A DNA stretch of 64,000 nucleotides from positions 372,001-436,000 of the forward strand of contig NZ_JNWO01000015.1 in the NCBI RefSeq assembly GCF_000716435.1, given 5' to 3'. The translations under genes were made by a program, and so were the position numbers. Shown here one piece after another: positions 1 to 8,689 of this stretch. Position 1 is the first letter of the stretch. Every line of letters starts with the position of its first letter. Source of the DNA: Streptomyces xylophagus (GTDB lineage Bacteria; Actinomycetota; Actinomycetes; Streptomycetales; Streptomycetaceae). A model generated the notes under the pieces. That model did no database searches. It worked only from the letters and a program-made list of their open reading frames with translations, and had not been told where the DNA came from.

Positions 1-230
1 TCGGCCTCGCCCAGGTCCTGCCGAACTACATCGAGGTCTCGTCGATCACGGTGCACTACACCATCGCTGACGGCGACCGCGTCGCCGCGTGCGTCGGCAT
101 CAAGGACGTCACGACCGGAGAGCTGACCCACTTCATCGAGCAATTCACCCTCAAGGACGGCAAGATCGTCGAGAACCGGGTGTTCTACCACAACGTCGGC
201 TCCATGCTCGACAAGCCCAGGGTCGTGTAG
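1..230 (+). CDS. NTF2/SnoaL-like protein, 3' end only
   Basis: The gene runs in from the left edge; codons start at base 3 and about 75 residues are visible before the TAG. The segment reads as alternating strands (VSSITVHYTIADGDRVAACVG, then LTHFIEQFTLKDGKI) ending in a helix-poor tail. That is the C-terminal half of the curved beta-sheet of SnoaL/NTF2-like proteins, where a phrase like 'F.lkdGKIve.r.f' is typical. Such proteins are small ligand-binding or isomerase/hydrolase folds, so the substrate cannot be told. The next gene, an aldehyde dehydrogenase on the same strand, starts 244 bases on behind its own ribosome site. Family assignment is moderate; function is unknown. Confidence 0.6.
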   Translation, partial: GLAQVLPNYIEVSSITVHYTIADGDRVAACVGIKDVTTGELTHFIEQFTLKDGKIVENRVFYHNVGSMLDKPRVV

Positions 231-474
231 CGCGCACTCGAACTCGTGGACCGCCGCCCGCGCCCTGTGCCCCGGATGCGGCCCGTCATGCCGGGGAGCC
301 CGCGGGCTTCCCCGACCGGTCCGGGTGCCATGACGAGGGCGGTACCTGCACCTCCGGCGGCGCCCTGGACGACGCCGAAACCATCCGCGCCAGTCATCGC
401 GCGCTCGGCGTCCGCGTCAACCGCATCGACACCACCGAGCCCCACGGCCCGTTCCACAGCGAGGAGACACGCAC

Positions 475-1896
475 ATGAGCGAGCAGCGAGCTGTCCAGCA
501 CTGGATCGACGGCGTCGAGGCCGCCGGCGACGGGCGCGAGCGCATCGAGGTCGTGAACCCGGCCACCGCCACCGTGATCGCCGACCTGCCGGCGGGAACG
601 GCGGCCGACGTCGACCGGGCCGTCGCGGCCGCGCGGCGCGCGTTCCCGGAATGGTCGGCGATACCGGTCGGTGAGCGGGCCGCCGCGGTCACCCGGATCG
701 CCGACGGCATCAAGAGTGCCATCGACGATTTCGCCGCCACCGTCACCTCCGAGATGGGTTCGCCGATCTCGTACGCCAAGGTCGTGCAGGCCGGGCTGCC
801 CTACCAGGTGGCGAGCAGCTTCGGGCCGGTGGCCGACGCCTTCGCCTGGGAGGAGGAACTGGGAAACGCGCTGCTCGTGCGCGAGCCGATCGGTGTGGTC
901 GGCGCGATCACGCCGTGGAACGCCCCCCTGTATCAGACCGTCGCGAAGGTCGTGCCGGCGTTGCTCGCCGGTTGCACGGAGGTGCTCAAGCCCAGCGTGG
1001 TCACCCCGCTCACCGCCGCCCTGTTCGCCGAGGTGACCGCGGCCGCGGGGATTCCGGCGGGCGTCTTCAACGTCGTCCACGGCGCCGGGTCGGTGATAGG
1101 CGAGGCGATCTCCGGCCATCAGGGCATCGACATGGTGTCGTTCACCGGATCCACCGGCGCCGGCAAGCGGGTGTCGATCGGTGCGGCCGGCACCGTGAAG
1201 CGGGTGGCCCTGGAGTTGGGCGGCAAGTCGGCCAACGTCATCCTCGACGACGCCGACCTGCAGAAGGCCGTCGACCTCGGCATCGAGTACGCCTGGATGA
1301 ACGGCGGCCAGACCTGCGCCGCGTGGACGCGGATGCTGGTGCCCGCGAGCCGGCACGACGAGATCGTCGAACTCGCGGTGGCCGCCGCCGGTTCCTACGG
1401 CGTGGGTGACCCGACCGACCCGGCCACCCGGATCGGCCCGATGTCCTCGGCCGCCCAGCAGCGGCGGGTGTCCGGCTACATCGAGCGCGGCATCGCCGAC
1501 GGGGCCACGGTCGCGTTCGGCGGCGCCGGCCCGGTCGGGGGCTTCGAGCCGGGCGCCTACGTCCGCCCGACGATCTTCGCCGACGTCGCGCCGGACGCCG
1601 TCATCGCCCAGGAGGAGATCTTCGGCCCGGTGCTCTCGGTGATCCCCTACGCCGACGAGGAGGAGGCCGTGGCCATCGCCAACAACTCCATCTACGGCCT
1701 GGGCGGCAGTGTGTTCGGCGAGCCGGACCACGCGCTGGCCGTGGCGAAGCGCATGCGCACCGGCCAAGTCATCGTCAACGGCGGGGAGTTCAACCTGACC
1801 GCGCCGTTCGGCGGGTACAAGCAGAGCGGCAACGGCCGCGAGCTGGGCCGGTTCGGGCTGGAGGAGTTCCTCGAGGTCAAGGCCATCCACCGCTAG
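475..1896 (+). CDS. NAD(P)-dependent aldehyde dehydrogenase family protein
   Basis: A full-length 473-residue aldehyde dehydrogenase, which oxidises an aldehyde to the acid with NAD(P)+ in the cytoplasm. Visible family motifs are TPWNAPL (Asn149, oxyanion hole), FTGSTGAGK (cofactor loop, about 223-231), ELGGKSANVILDDAD (general base Glu247) and GGQTCAAW (nucleophile Cys281). The C-terminal part carries EEIFGPVLSV and GGYKQSGNGRELG, also typical. ATG 475 is preceded by GAGGAG at about 461-466, which supports the start. Length is normal for the class. The neighbours (NTF2-like upstream, alpha/beta hydrolase downstream) could be part of one small catabolic unit, but no substrate can be read from the sequence. 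Confidence 0.9.
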   Translation: MSEQRAVQHWIDGVEAAGDGRERIEVVNPATATVIADLPAGTAADVDRAVAAARRAFPEWSAIPVGERAAAVTRIADGIKSAIDDFAATVTSEMGSPISYAKVVQAGLPYQVASSFGPVADAFAWEEELGNALLVREPIGVVGAITPWNAPLYQTVAKVVPALLAGCTEVLKPSVVTPLTAALFAEVTAAAGIPAGVFNVVHGAGSVIGEAISGHQGIDMVSFTGSTGAGKRVSIGAAGTVKRVALELGGKSANVILDDADLQKAVDLGIEYAWMNGGQTCAAWTRMLVPASRHDEIVELAVAAAGSYGVGDPTDPATRIGPMSSAAQQRRVSGYIERGIADGATVAFGGAGPVGGFEPGAYVRPTIFADVAPDAVIAQEEIFGPVLSVIPYADEEEAVAIANNSIYGLGGSVFGEPDHALAVAKRMRTGQVIVNGGEFNLTAPFGGYKQSGNGRELGRFGLEEFLEVKAIHR

Positions 1897-2035
1897 GAAG
1901 GTGCCAGGTGGCACAGCTCACGTGCGAGCCGTGCTGCCCCACCGACCAGTCGTGCGCGGCAAAGGCGCGCCGCCGACGGATCTCCCACCCCCACCCCTCT
2001 GCCCGGAACAACATCCGAACTCCAGGAGGTCTCCC

Positions 2036-2743
2036 ATGAGCCTGCCCGTGACCAACGTCGTACTCGTGCACGGCGGGTTCGCCGACGGATCCGGCTGGCA
2101 GGGCGTCTACGACCTGCTGACCGCCGACGGCTTCAAGGTCAGCATCGTGCAGCACGCCACGTTCTCGCTCGCCGGCGACGTAGCGGCCACCCGCAGGGTC
2201 CTCGACGCCCAGAACGGCCCCTCCGTGCTTGTCGGGCACTCCTACGGAGGAGTCGTCGTCACCGAGGCCGGCACCCACGACGCCGTGGCGGCGTTGGTGT
2301 ACATCGCCGCGTTCGCCCCGGACCAGGGTGAGTCGGTGAGCACGCTCATCGCCGACCCGCCGCCCGACGCACCGGTGCCGCCGATCCTGCCGCCCGTCGA
2401 CGGCTTCCTGCTGTTGGACCGTGAGCGCTTCGCCACGTCGTTCGCCGGGGACCTGCCCGCAAGCCAGGCGGCGTTCATGGCGGACTCCCAACTCCCGTGG
2501 GGCGTCGACGCACTCGCCGGCACCGTCTCCGCGCCCGCGTGGCGGACCAGGCCGAGCTGGTACCTGGTCGCTGCCGACGACCGCATGATCCCCCCGCCCG
2601 CCCAGCGGGCAATGGCCGAACGGGCCACCGCGACCACGGTCGAGTCCTCCGGCAGCCACGCTGTGTACGTCTCGCAGCCTGCCGCGGTCGCCGACCTGAT
2701 CAAGAAGGCCGCCCAGTCGGTCAGTTCGGCCGCCAAGCTGTAG
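2036..2743 (+). CDS. alpha/beta hydrolase
   Basis: A 235-residue cytoplasmic alpha/beta-hydrolase. It opens with VVLVHGGFADGSGW (strand then oxyanion HGG), has the nucleophile elbow GHSYGG (Ser69), an acid in AADDRMIPP (Asp181 or Asp182) and the catalytic His208 in SGSHAVYVSQP. The short cap and the HGGFADGSGW phrase match the esterase / salicylate-esterase-like group often annotated simply as alpha/beta hydrolase. ATG 2036 is chosen because AGGAGGT lies 6-7 bases upstream; an in-frame start at 1901 would add 45 proline-rich residues that do not resemble the family. It follows the aldehyde dehydrogenase by 139 bases on the same strand. The substrate is unknown. Confidence 0.85.
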   Translation: MSLPVTNVVLVHGGFADGSGWQGVYDLLTADGFKVSIVQHATFSLAGDVAATRRVLDAQNGPSVLVGHSYGGVVVTEAGTHDAVAALVYIAAFAPDQGESVSTLIADPPPDAPVPPILPPVDGFLLLDRERFATSFAGDLPASQAAFMADSQLPWGVDALAGTVSAPAWRTRPSWYLVAADDRMIPPPAQRAMAERATATTVESSGSHAVYVSQPAAVADLIKKAAQSVSSAAKL

Positions 2744-2749
2744 CGCTGA

Positions 2750-3079
2750 GTTCGCCGAGGCGCCGACCGCCGTCGCGTCGGTGATACCGAGCGGCACAGC
2801 TCTCGCCCGGCGGATGGCCTCACCGATTCCGTCAGTGGGCAACCGGTCGTCGTGGAACTCGGCTCCGGCACCGGTGCGTTCGGCCGGACGATCCACGAAC
2901 GACTCGACGGGCGCCGGCGGGCGCGCTTCGAGGAGCCCGACGCCGCGGAACTCGCCGGCCGCGACATCGGCGGTCCGCCGCCCGCCGGCCGTCCTTCGCC
3001 GGGACCCGGCGGCCCGGAACCCGCCCGGGCCGCCGGTGCCGGCCGTCAACGGCGCCTGCCGTCGGATGATCAGTCGTAG
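2750..3079 (+). pseudogene. remnant of a class I SAM-dependent methyltransferase
   Basis: This 330-base stretch has no complete gene, but one open frame contains SVSGQPVVVELGSGTGAFGRTIHERLDGRRRARF. That is a good match to motif I (VVELGxGTGAFTxxI) of phospholipid/SAM methyltransferases. After about 30 residues the similarity stops and the frame becomes a Pro/Gly/Arg run ending at a TAG at 3077, so the rest of the roughly 190-residue enzyme is absent. No ribosome site or good start precedes it. It is best read as a decayed or truncated gene copy rather than a working small protein. Its end overlaps the 3' end of the convergent secreted-protein gene by 10 bases. Confidence 0.45.
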
Positions 3080-3477
3080 GGGTTGATCGACGAGCCGGAC
3101 GAGCTGCAGTTGTCGAAGGTCGTGTCGCGACAGACCGTCACCCAGAGGCTGTGGATGCCGCCGTCCAGGCTGCCCGGCAGGGCGCTCCAGGTAGTGGTGG
3201 TACCGCACCCGCTGGTGTTCCAGTGGTTCGGGAACTGGAAGCCCGGCACGGTGACGTAGAAGAACACCGGGTGAGCGTCGCAGGAGGTGTCACTGAGCTT
3301 CACGTTGCGCAGAGTGAAGGATTCCGACCCGGTCCAGTCGACGGTGAGCGAGACGGAGGCGCCCGTGGTACTGGCGCTGAGCGGTTGGTTGTCCGAGGCG
3401 TTGGCCGTGCCGGGTGTGAGCCCCAGGGCCGCGGCCGCGAGGCCGGCCACGAGGCCGGCGATGGCGCGCTTCTTCAT
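3070..3477 (-). CDS. small secreted cysteine-containing protein, unknown function
   Basis: A 135-residue protein with a clear Sec signal peptide: MKKRAIAGLVAGLAAAALGLTPGTANA, cleavage probably after ANA at about residue 27. The mature part of about 108 residues is rich in Ser/Thr and beta-prone, with four cysteines spaced as in CDAHPVF, SGCGTT, VTVCRDT and DNCSSS, suggesting two disulfides in an extracellular beta-sandwich. ATG 3477 is supported by GGGAGGA just upstream on the minus strand. I do not recognise a named family; Streptomyces genomes carry many such small secreted proteins. It is transcribed divergently from the LPMO gene across a 459-base gap that holds a CebR-type operator, so co-regulation with polysaccharide use is possible but unproven. 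Confidence 0.7.
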   Translation of the reverse strand: MKKRAIAGLVAGLAAAALGLTPGTANASDNQPLSASTTGASVSLTVDWTGSESFTLRNVKLSDTSCDAHPVFFYVTVPGFQFPNHWNTSGCGTTTTWSALPGSLDGGIHSLWVTVCRDTTFDNCSSSGSSINPYD

Positions 3478-3936
3478 GATTCCTCCCGTGTGTTCGGGGC
3501 GAGGCGTCTTCTCCCGCCGCGATGTGGTGCTGAGCGTTGGTCGTGTACGGGCCGCCGGCGTGGTCACTCGCCGGCGGCTTGGCGGCAACAGGCTGTCGCC
3601 GCAGCCGGGTTGGCGCCAAGGAGCTCCGGCTGCCTTGGGAGGACGGGACGGCGGTGTGGCTTTGACCTGCGCCGTCGCGAAGCCGTTGGGATGCCGCTGG
3701 GACGGCCACCGCGGCCGGGTCATGGGCGGACGCCGGTATCGCCCCTGAAACCGGTCTAGGCGTACCGCGACGTTTACAGCCGCCCCAGTCCGCGCTAGCT
3801 TCACAGGAAGTGGGGTGGGAGCGCTCCCACCCGCCCGACGGTCCGGAACCCGCCGGGTGCGGCGGGATCGCCCCACCCCACGTCTCCACCTCCGCACGTT
3901 CCTCACCACCGCCGAGCGAAGGGACGTAGAACTGTC
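3478..3936. other. 459-base divergent intergenic region
   Basis: No convincing gene lies here. It holds the promoters of the small secreted protein (left) and the LPMO gene (right). Two structures stand out: a perfect 10-bp inverted repeat at 3551-3560 / 3569-3578 (GCCGCCGGCG and its complement, 8-base loop), which may be a terminator or leader hairpin, and the CebR-like palindrome at 3813-3832 listed separately. Confidence 0.6.
3813..3832. promoter_or_regulatory. CebR-type operator upstream of the LPMO gene
   Basis: A perfect 20-bp palindrome, GGGTGGGAGCGCTCCCACCC, whose 14-bp core TGGGAGCGCTCCCA (3816-3829) is the established binding site of CebR. CebR is the LacI-family cellobiose/cellotriose-responsive repressor of cellulose use in Streptomyces. 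It lies 105 bases before the LPMO start, between two divergent genes. The match is exact; its use here is inferred. Confidence 0.88.
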
Positions 3937-5025
3937 ATGCCTATGACAATCAGGCATCCGCATGTCGATCCGCGATTACCGCGCCCCACCCCCCACCGAG
4001 CCCTCTTCCTCGTCCTCCTGGCCCTCCTCACCACCGTCCCCGCCCTGGCCCTGATCCTCGCCACCGGCGGCGCCGCGGAGGCCCACGGCACCCCCATGAA
4101 ACCCGGCAGCCGCACCTTCCTCTGCTGGCAGGACGCGCTGACCGACACCGGCGAGATCAAACCGGTCAACCAGGCCTGCAAGGCGGCCCAACAGGTCAGC
4201 GGCACCACGCCGTTCTACAACTGGTTCTCCGTCCTGCGTTCCGACGGCGCCGGCCGCACCCGCGGCTTCGTGCCGGACGGTGAGCTGTGCAGCGGCGGGA
4301 ACCCCAACTTCACCGGCTTCAACCTCCCGCGCGACGACTGGCCGTTGACGCATCTGACCTCCGGCGCGACGGTCGACTTCTCGTACAACGCCTGGGCGGC
4401 GCACCCGGGTTGGTTCTACGTCTACGTCACCAAGGACGGCTTCGACCCGACCAAGACCCTCACGTGGGACGACATGGAGAACACCCCGTTCCTCACGGTC
4501 GACCACCCGCCGCTCAACGGCACCCCGGGCACGGTCGAGGCCAACTACTCCTGGACCGGGCAGCTTCCGGCGAACAAGTCGGGGCGCCACATCATCTACA
4601 TGGTGTGGCAGCGCTCGGACAGCACGGAGACCTTCTACTCCTGCTCGGACGTCGTCTTCGACGGCGGCAACGGCGAGGTGACGGGCATTCACGACCCGGG
4701 CAACCCCACCGACCCGGTACCCGGCACCTGCTCCGCCACCCGCCGCACGACGGGCAGTTGGCCCGGCGGCTACCAGTCCGAGGTGACCGTCACCAACTCC
4801 GGCGACGTCCCGATGCTCGACTGGATGGTCAACTGGACGCTCCCGGGCGGCCAGTCGGTCGCCAGCCTCTGGAACGGCAACGCGACCTACACCGGCCAGG
4901 ACGTGATGGTGCACAACGCCGACTGGAACGGCTCGCTCAGTCCGGGCCAGAGCACCACCTTCGGATACGTCGTGAACGGCGACGGCGGGGACACCGCAAC
5001 TACCCTGCCCTGCCAGGTCGGTTGA
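3937..5025 (+). CDS. secreted AA10 lytic polysaccharide monooxygenase with CBM2
   Basis: A 362-residue copper enzyme that cleaves crystalline cellulose or chitin oxidatively outside the cell. A hydrophobic signal peptide (about 20-49) ends in AAEA, so the mature protein begins with His50 (HGTPMKPGSRT). This N-terminal His forms the copper histidine brace with His156 in NAWAAHPGWFYVYVT. The AA10 domain covers about 50-245 and ends in TFYSCSDVVFDGG. A Pro/Gly linker (about 250-264) leads to a C-terminal CBM2 (265-360, with CSATRRTTGSWPGGYQSEVTVTNSG, paired end cysteines and exposed Trp residues). A CBM2 and the upstream CebR operator favour cellulose as the target, though chitin is not excluded. 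A strong hairpin follows the gene. Confidence 0.95.
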   Translation: MPMTIRHPHVDPRLPRPTPHRALFLVLLALLTTVPALALILATGGAAEAHGTPMKPGSRTFLCWQDALTDTGEIKPVNQACKAAQQVSGTTPFYNWFSVLRSDGAGRTRGFVPDGELCSGGNPNFTGFNLPRDDWPLTHLTSGATVDFSYNAWAAHPGWFYVYVTKDGFDPTKTLTWDDMENTPFLTVDHPPLNGTPGTVEANYSWTGQLPANKSGRHIIYMVWQRSDSTETFYSCSDVVFDGGNGEVTGIHDPGNPTDPVPGTCSATRRTTGSWPGGYQSEVTVTNSGDVPMLDWMVNWTLPGGQSVASLWNGNATYTGQDVMVHNADWNGSLSPGQSTTFGYVVNGDGGDTATTLPCQVG

Positions 5026-5038
5026 CCCAGAGCTCGGG

Positions 5039-5071
5039 GCGGACCCGGTGGTCGGGGGCCACCGGGTCCGC
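5039..5071 (+). terminator. hairpin terminator after the LPMO gene
   Basis: A perfect 13-bp stem (GCGGACCCGGTGG, 5039-5051, with its complement at 5059-5071) around a G-rich 7-base loop, starting 14 bases after the LPMO stop. There is no T-run, as is usual in Streptomyces. Confidence 0.75.
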
Positions 5072-5137
5072 GAGCCGGGCAGGGAATGGGGGTTCAACCT
5101 GCCCGGGTGGTGCGTGGCTTGGGGCGACACTGCGGTG

Positions 5138-5151
5138 CGACAACGTTGTCG
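5138..5151. promoter_or_regulatory. LacI-type operator, GH92 gene 1, upstream copy
   Basis: Palindrome CGACAACGTTGTCG, with the core GACAACGTTGTC at 5139-5150. The same 12-bp core occurs at 12,889-12,900 in front of the second GH92 gene, and a one-mismatch copy lies 45 bp downstream. The central CG with symmetric arms is typical of LacI-family regulators. Confidence 0.75.
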
Positions 5152-5183
5152 AATGGTCTGCATATGACTCTACCGCCCCAACG

Positions 5184-5195
5184 GACAACGATGTC
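5184..5195. promoter_or_regulatory. LacI-type operator, GH92 gene 1, downstream copy
   Basis: GACAACGATGTC, one base different from the palindrome at 5139-5150. The centres of the two sites are 45 bp apart, about four helical turns, so both would face the same side of the DNA. It lies 155 bases before the GH92 start. Confidence 0.6.
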
Positions 5196-5349
5196 AAGCC
5201 AGTTGGCCTGGGTCGACCGTCCGAGTGTCCGCTCCGTGCGCCCTCACCGGGGCACGCGCTCTTCCGTGGTACGGGTGGCGCACGTTACTGTCCCTGCGGC
5301 TTGTGCGACCTGTGGTGCGCGACCCGTCCGAAGGAGGAGGGGCCGCGTC

Positions 5350-8300
5350 ATGCGTTTCCGTCCCATGTCCCTGCTGCTCGCCGCCGCACTCGCGGTCGGC
5401 GGCGCCACCCCCGCCCTGGCGGCCACCACCGCCCCACCGCAACTCGTCAAGGACCCGAGCGCCTACGTCGATCCGCTGATCGGCACCAAGAACGGCGGCA
5501 ATGTCTTCCCGGGCGCCGTCGTGCCCTTCGGCATGCTCTCCTGGAGCCCGGAGAACACGAGAGGCAGCGCGACAAGTACGGCCGCGCCCGGCGGTTACCA
5601 GTACGACGCCACCCGCATCCGCGGCTTCAGCCTCACCCACATGTCGGGCACGGGCTGCGCAGGCGGCAGCGGCGACATCCCGTTCTTCCCGTACGCCGGT
5701 GAGGTCACCTCGTCCCCGGCGAGCGACACCAAGGACGCCGTCTACGCCTCCGACTTCAGCCACACCGACGAGACCGCCGAGCCCGGCCACTACAAGGTCG
5801 GCCTCGCCTCGGGCGTCACCGCCGACCTCACCGCGACGGCCCGCACCGGCTCCGGCCGCTTCACCTACCCGGCCGACAAGCCCGCCTCACTGCTGATCCG
5901 CACCGCCAACTCCGAGGTGGGCTCCACCGATTCGTCGGTCACCATCGATCCGGCGACCCGCACGGTCTCCGGCTCGGTCACCTCCGGCAACTTCTGCGGC
6001 TACCTCGACCCCGAGGGCCAACGCGCCTACTACACCCTGTACTTCACCGCCACCTTCGACCGCGCCTTCAAGACCACCGGCACCTGGCAGGACGACAAGC
6101 TGACCCCGGGGTCGACGAACGCGACCGGCGGCACCGGCGGCTTCACCAACGGCGGCCGTCCCGTCGCGGGCAAGGGCGCGGGCGGCTACGTCGAGTTCGA
6201 GCCCGGCACCGGCCCGGTCGGCGTCAAGGTCGGTATCTCGTACGTCAGTCAGGCCGGCGCCGAGGCCAACCTCGCGGCGGAGAACCCGCCGAAGCGCTCC
6301 TTCGACGCGGTCGAGGACGCGGCGCACCGCGCCTGGCGCGACCAGCTCGGCGCGATCAAGGTGGGCGGCGGTACCGACACCGAGCGCACCACCTTCTACA
6401 CCGCGCTCTACCACTCCCTCCTGCACCCGAACGTCATCAGCGACGCCGACCGCAAGTACACGGGCAGCGACGGCAAGGTGCACAAGGTGAGCCGGGGGCA
6501 TCAAGCGCAGTACGGCACCTTCTCCGGCTGGGACATCTACCGGTCGCAGGTCCAACTGCTCACCCTCCTCAGCCCCCGCACCGGCTCGGACATCGCCCAG
6601 TCCCTCTACGAACTCGCCCAGCAGAACGGCGGGATCTGGGACCGCTGGCTGCACGGCGCGAGCGGCACCCACGTCATGAACGGCGACCCCTCACCCACCG
6701 CCCTGGCAGGCATCCGCGCCTTCGGCGGCACCGACTTCGACCTGAACGGCGCACTCGACTCCCTCGTCCAGGCGGCGACCGTACCGACCGCACAGGACCT
6801 GTCCTCCTCAGGCAAGCCGGTGCTGTCGGCGGGCCAACGCCCCTCCCTGGACAAGTACTTGAAGCTGCACTACATGCCGTCCGTCTCCAACGCCTGGGGC
6901 GGCGCCGCCGAGACGCTGGAGATGTCCACGGCGGACTTCGCGCTCTCCCAACTCGCCACAGCGGCGGGGAAGAAGACCACGGCGGCCGACTTCGCCAAGC
7001 GTGCCCAGTGGTGGCAGAACAACTTCAACATCGCCGCCGACCCCACCGGCGGTTACATCGCCAACCGCAAGGCGGACGGCAGTTGGGTCACCGGCTTCAC
7101 CCCGGGCACCGGCAACGGCTTCGTGGAGGGCACGGCCGCCCAGTACACGTGGATGGTCCAGCACAACCCGGCGGGCCTCTTCGCGGCGATGGGCGGCACG
7201 GACAAGGCACTCGCCCGCCTCGACTCCTTCTTCCATGAGGCGGACGGGAGTTGGGCCTTCACGGGCAGCGGCGGCGACAAGTCCGAGCTGGACAACGAAC
7301 CGTCCGTCAACGTCCCCTACCTCTACGACTACGCGGGTGCGCCCTACAAGACCCAGGAGACGGTCAGGGCGGCCATGAAGCAGCTCTGGACGACCGACCC
7401 GGCCGGCATCCCCGGCAACGACGACCTCGGCGAGATGTCCTCCTGGTACGTCTTCTCCGCCCTCGGCATGTACCCCCAGGTCCCCTCCCGCGCCGAACTC
7501 ACCCTCGCCTCACCCCTGTTCGAGCGCATCGAGATCAGCCGCCCGCACGGCAACGACATCTCCATCCGCGCTAAGGGCGCCGCGACCGACGCCCCGTACA
7601 TCCAGTCCCTGAAGGTCAACGGCCGTACCAGCGACCGCCCTTGGCTCTCGTCCTCGATCGTCCGGAACGGCGGCACCCTCGACTACACCCTCTCCGCCAC
7701 CCCCAACCGCACCTGGGGCAGCGACCCGGCCGACGCCCCGCCGTCCTTCCGCACCGGCGAGCAGCCGTACCAGATCGGCGTCGGCCCGACCGCCGCGACC
7801 CTCGCACCCGGCGAGAGCACCAAGGTGAACATCAAGGCCCTGTCCCTGAGCGGCGGCACCGGCCCCGAGGTCCGCTACAGCGTCGAGACCCCCACCGGGG
7901 TCACGGCGACTCCCGCCCAGGGAACGGTCGTCGACGGCTCCCAGGACATCACCCTCACCGCCGCCGACGACGTCACGCAGGGCTTCTACGACGTGAAGGT
8001 CACCGTCACCTCGGGCGACACGTCGTACGAGCAGCCGGTGTCCCTCACGGTGGCCGCGCCCGGCACCCTCCTCGCCGCGTACAACAACACCGGCGTCTCC
8101 GACGACACCGGTGAGCACGACGAGGCGGACTACGACGGAGGCGGCTGGAGCTACTCCCTCCAGGCACTCGCGGCGGCCGGGCTGACCCCGGGCGGCGCCG
8201 GCACGGTGGACGGGCTCGGCTTCACCTGGCCGGGCTCGCCGAACGGACGCCCCGACAACGTCTCGGCGGCCGGCCAGACCGTCCAACTCCCGCAGCCCGC

Positions 8301-8622
8301 AAGCACCTTGTCCTTCGTGGGCAGCGCGGTCAACGGCAACCAGCAGACGAAGGCGACCGTCACCTACACCGACGGCAGCACCGACGCGATCGACCTGTCC
8401 TTCACGGACTGGACGGTCGGCGGGGGCGGCGGCACCGTGCAGTACGGCAACGAGGTCGTCGCCAGGACCGCGTACCGCAATGTCGCGGGTGCGGACAAGG
8501 ACCCGGTCGTCACCTATGTGTTCGCCACCAAGCCGTTCGCGGCACCCACGGGCAAGACCATCAAGAGCGTGACACTTCCGGACGACACGGATCTCCATGT
8601 GTTCACCCTTGCGGTGAACTGA
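5350..8622 (+). CDS. secreted GH92 alpha-mannosidase with C-terminal NEW3-like and binding domains
   Basis: A 1090-residue exported glycosidase. GH92 enzymes are calcium-dependent exo-alpha-mannosidases (mostly 1,2-linkages) acting on fungal mannans or N-/O-glycans. A signal peptide (MRFRPMSLLLAAALAVGGATPALA) is followed by DPLIGTKNGGNVFPGAVVPFGM and GFSLTHMSGTGC, the N-terminal GH92 signature. The catalytic part has GHQAQYGTFSGWDIYRSQ and GNDDLGEMSSWYVFSALGMYP. After about residue 810 come an NPCBM-associated NEW3-like domain (APGESTKVNIKA) and a beta-sandwich resembling sugar-binding modules at the end. ATG 5350 is chosen for AAGGAGGAGG about 8 bases upstream and the clean signal peptide that follows. 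Two LacI-type operators lie upstream. The linkage specificity is not readable. Confidence 0.93.
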   Translation: MRFRPMSLLLAAALAVGGATPALAATTAPPQLVKDPSAYVDPLIGTKNGGNVFPGAVVPFGMLSWSPENTRGSATSTAAPGGYQYDATRIRGFSLTHMSGTGCAGGSGDIPFFPYAGEVTSSPASDTKDAVYASDFSHTDETAEPGHYKVGLASGVTADLTATARTGSGRFTYPADKPASLLIRTANSEVGSTDSSVTIDPATRTVSGSVTSGNFCGYLDPEGQRAYYTLYFTATFDRAFKTTGTWQDDKLTPGSTNATGGTGGFTNGGRPVAGKGAGGYVEFEPGTGPVGVKVGISYVSQAGAEANLAAENPPKRSFDAVEDAAHRAWRDQLGAIKVGGGTDTERTTFYTALYHSLLHPNVISDADRKYTGSDGKVHKVSRGHQAQYGTFSGWDIYRSQVQLLTLLSPRTGSDIAQSLYELAQQNGGIWDRWLHGASGTHVMNGDPSPTALAGIRAFGGTDFDLNGALDSLVQAATVPTAQDLSSSGKPVLSAGQRPSLDKYLKLHYMPSVSNAWGGAAETLEMSTADFALSQLATAAGKKTTAADFAKRAQWWQNNFNIAADPTGGYIANRKADGSWVTGFTPGTGNGFVEGTAAQYTWMVQHNPAGLFAAMGGTDKALARLDSFFHEADGSWAFTGSGGDKSELDNEPSVNVPYLYDYAGAPYKTQETVRAAMKQLWTTDPAGIPGNDDLGEMSSWYVFSALGMYPQVPSRAELTLASPLFERIEISRPHGNDISIRAKGAATDAPYIQSLKVNGRTSDRPWLSSSIVRNGGTLDYTLSATPNRTWGSDPADAPPSFRTGEQPYQIGVGPTAATLAPGESTKVNIKALSLSGGTGPEVRYSVETPTGVTATPAQGTVVDGSQDITLTAADDVTQGFYDVKVTVTSGDTSYEQPVSLTVAAPGTLLAAYNNTGVSDDTGEHDEADYDGGGWSYSLQALAAAGLTPGGAGTVDGLGFTWPGSPNGRPDNVSAAGQTVQLPQPASTLSFVGSAVNGNQQTKATVTYTDGSTDAIDLSFTDWTVGGGGGTVQYGNEVVARTAYRNVAGADKDPVVTYVFATKPFAAPTGKTIKSVTLPDDTDLHVFTLAVN

Positions 8623-8689
8623 CGTCCACTATGTGTGCCCTCGCCCGTTCCGGTGGCGGGGGCACATCGTCGCGTGCGAGCATCCGCAG

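Noticed and set aside
231..474. Protein-like stretch GALDDAETIRASHRALGVRVNRIDTTE in the gap after the first gene
   Set aside because: It has no start or ribosome site and I recognise no family; it could be a remnant but the evidence is too thin.
394..1914. A 506-codon open frame antisense to the aldehyde dehydrogenase gene
   Set aside because: Its protein is a low-complexity Arg/Gly/Asp-rich translation with no fold signature; it is the usual shadow frame of GC-rich coding DNA. Many similar frames across the window were dropped for the same reason.
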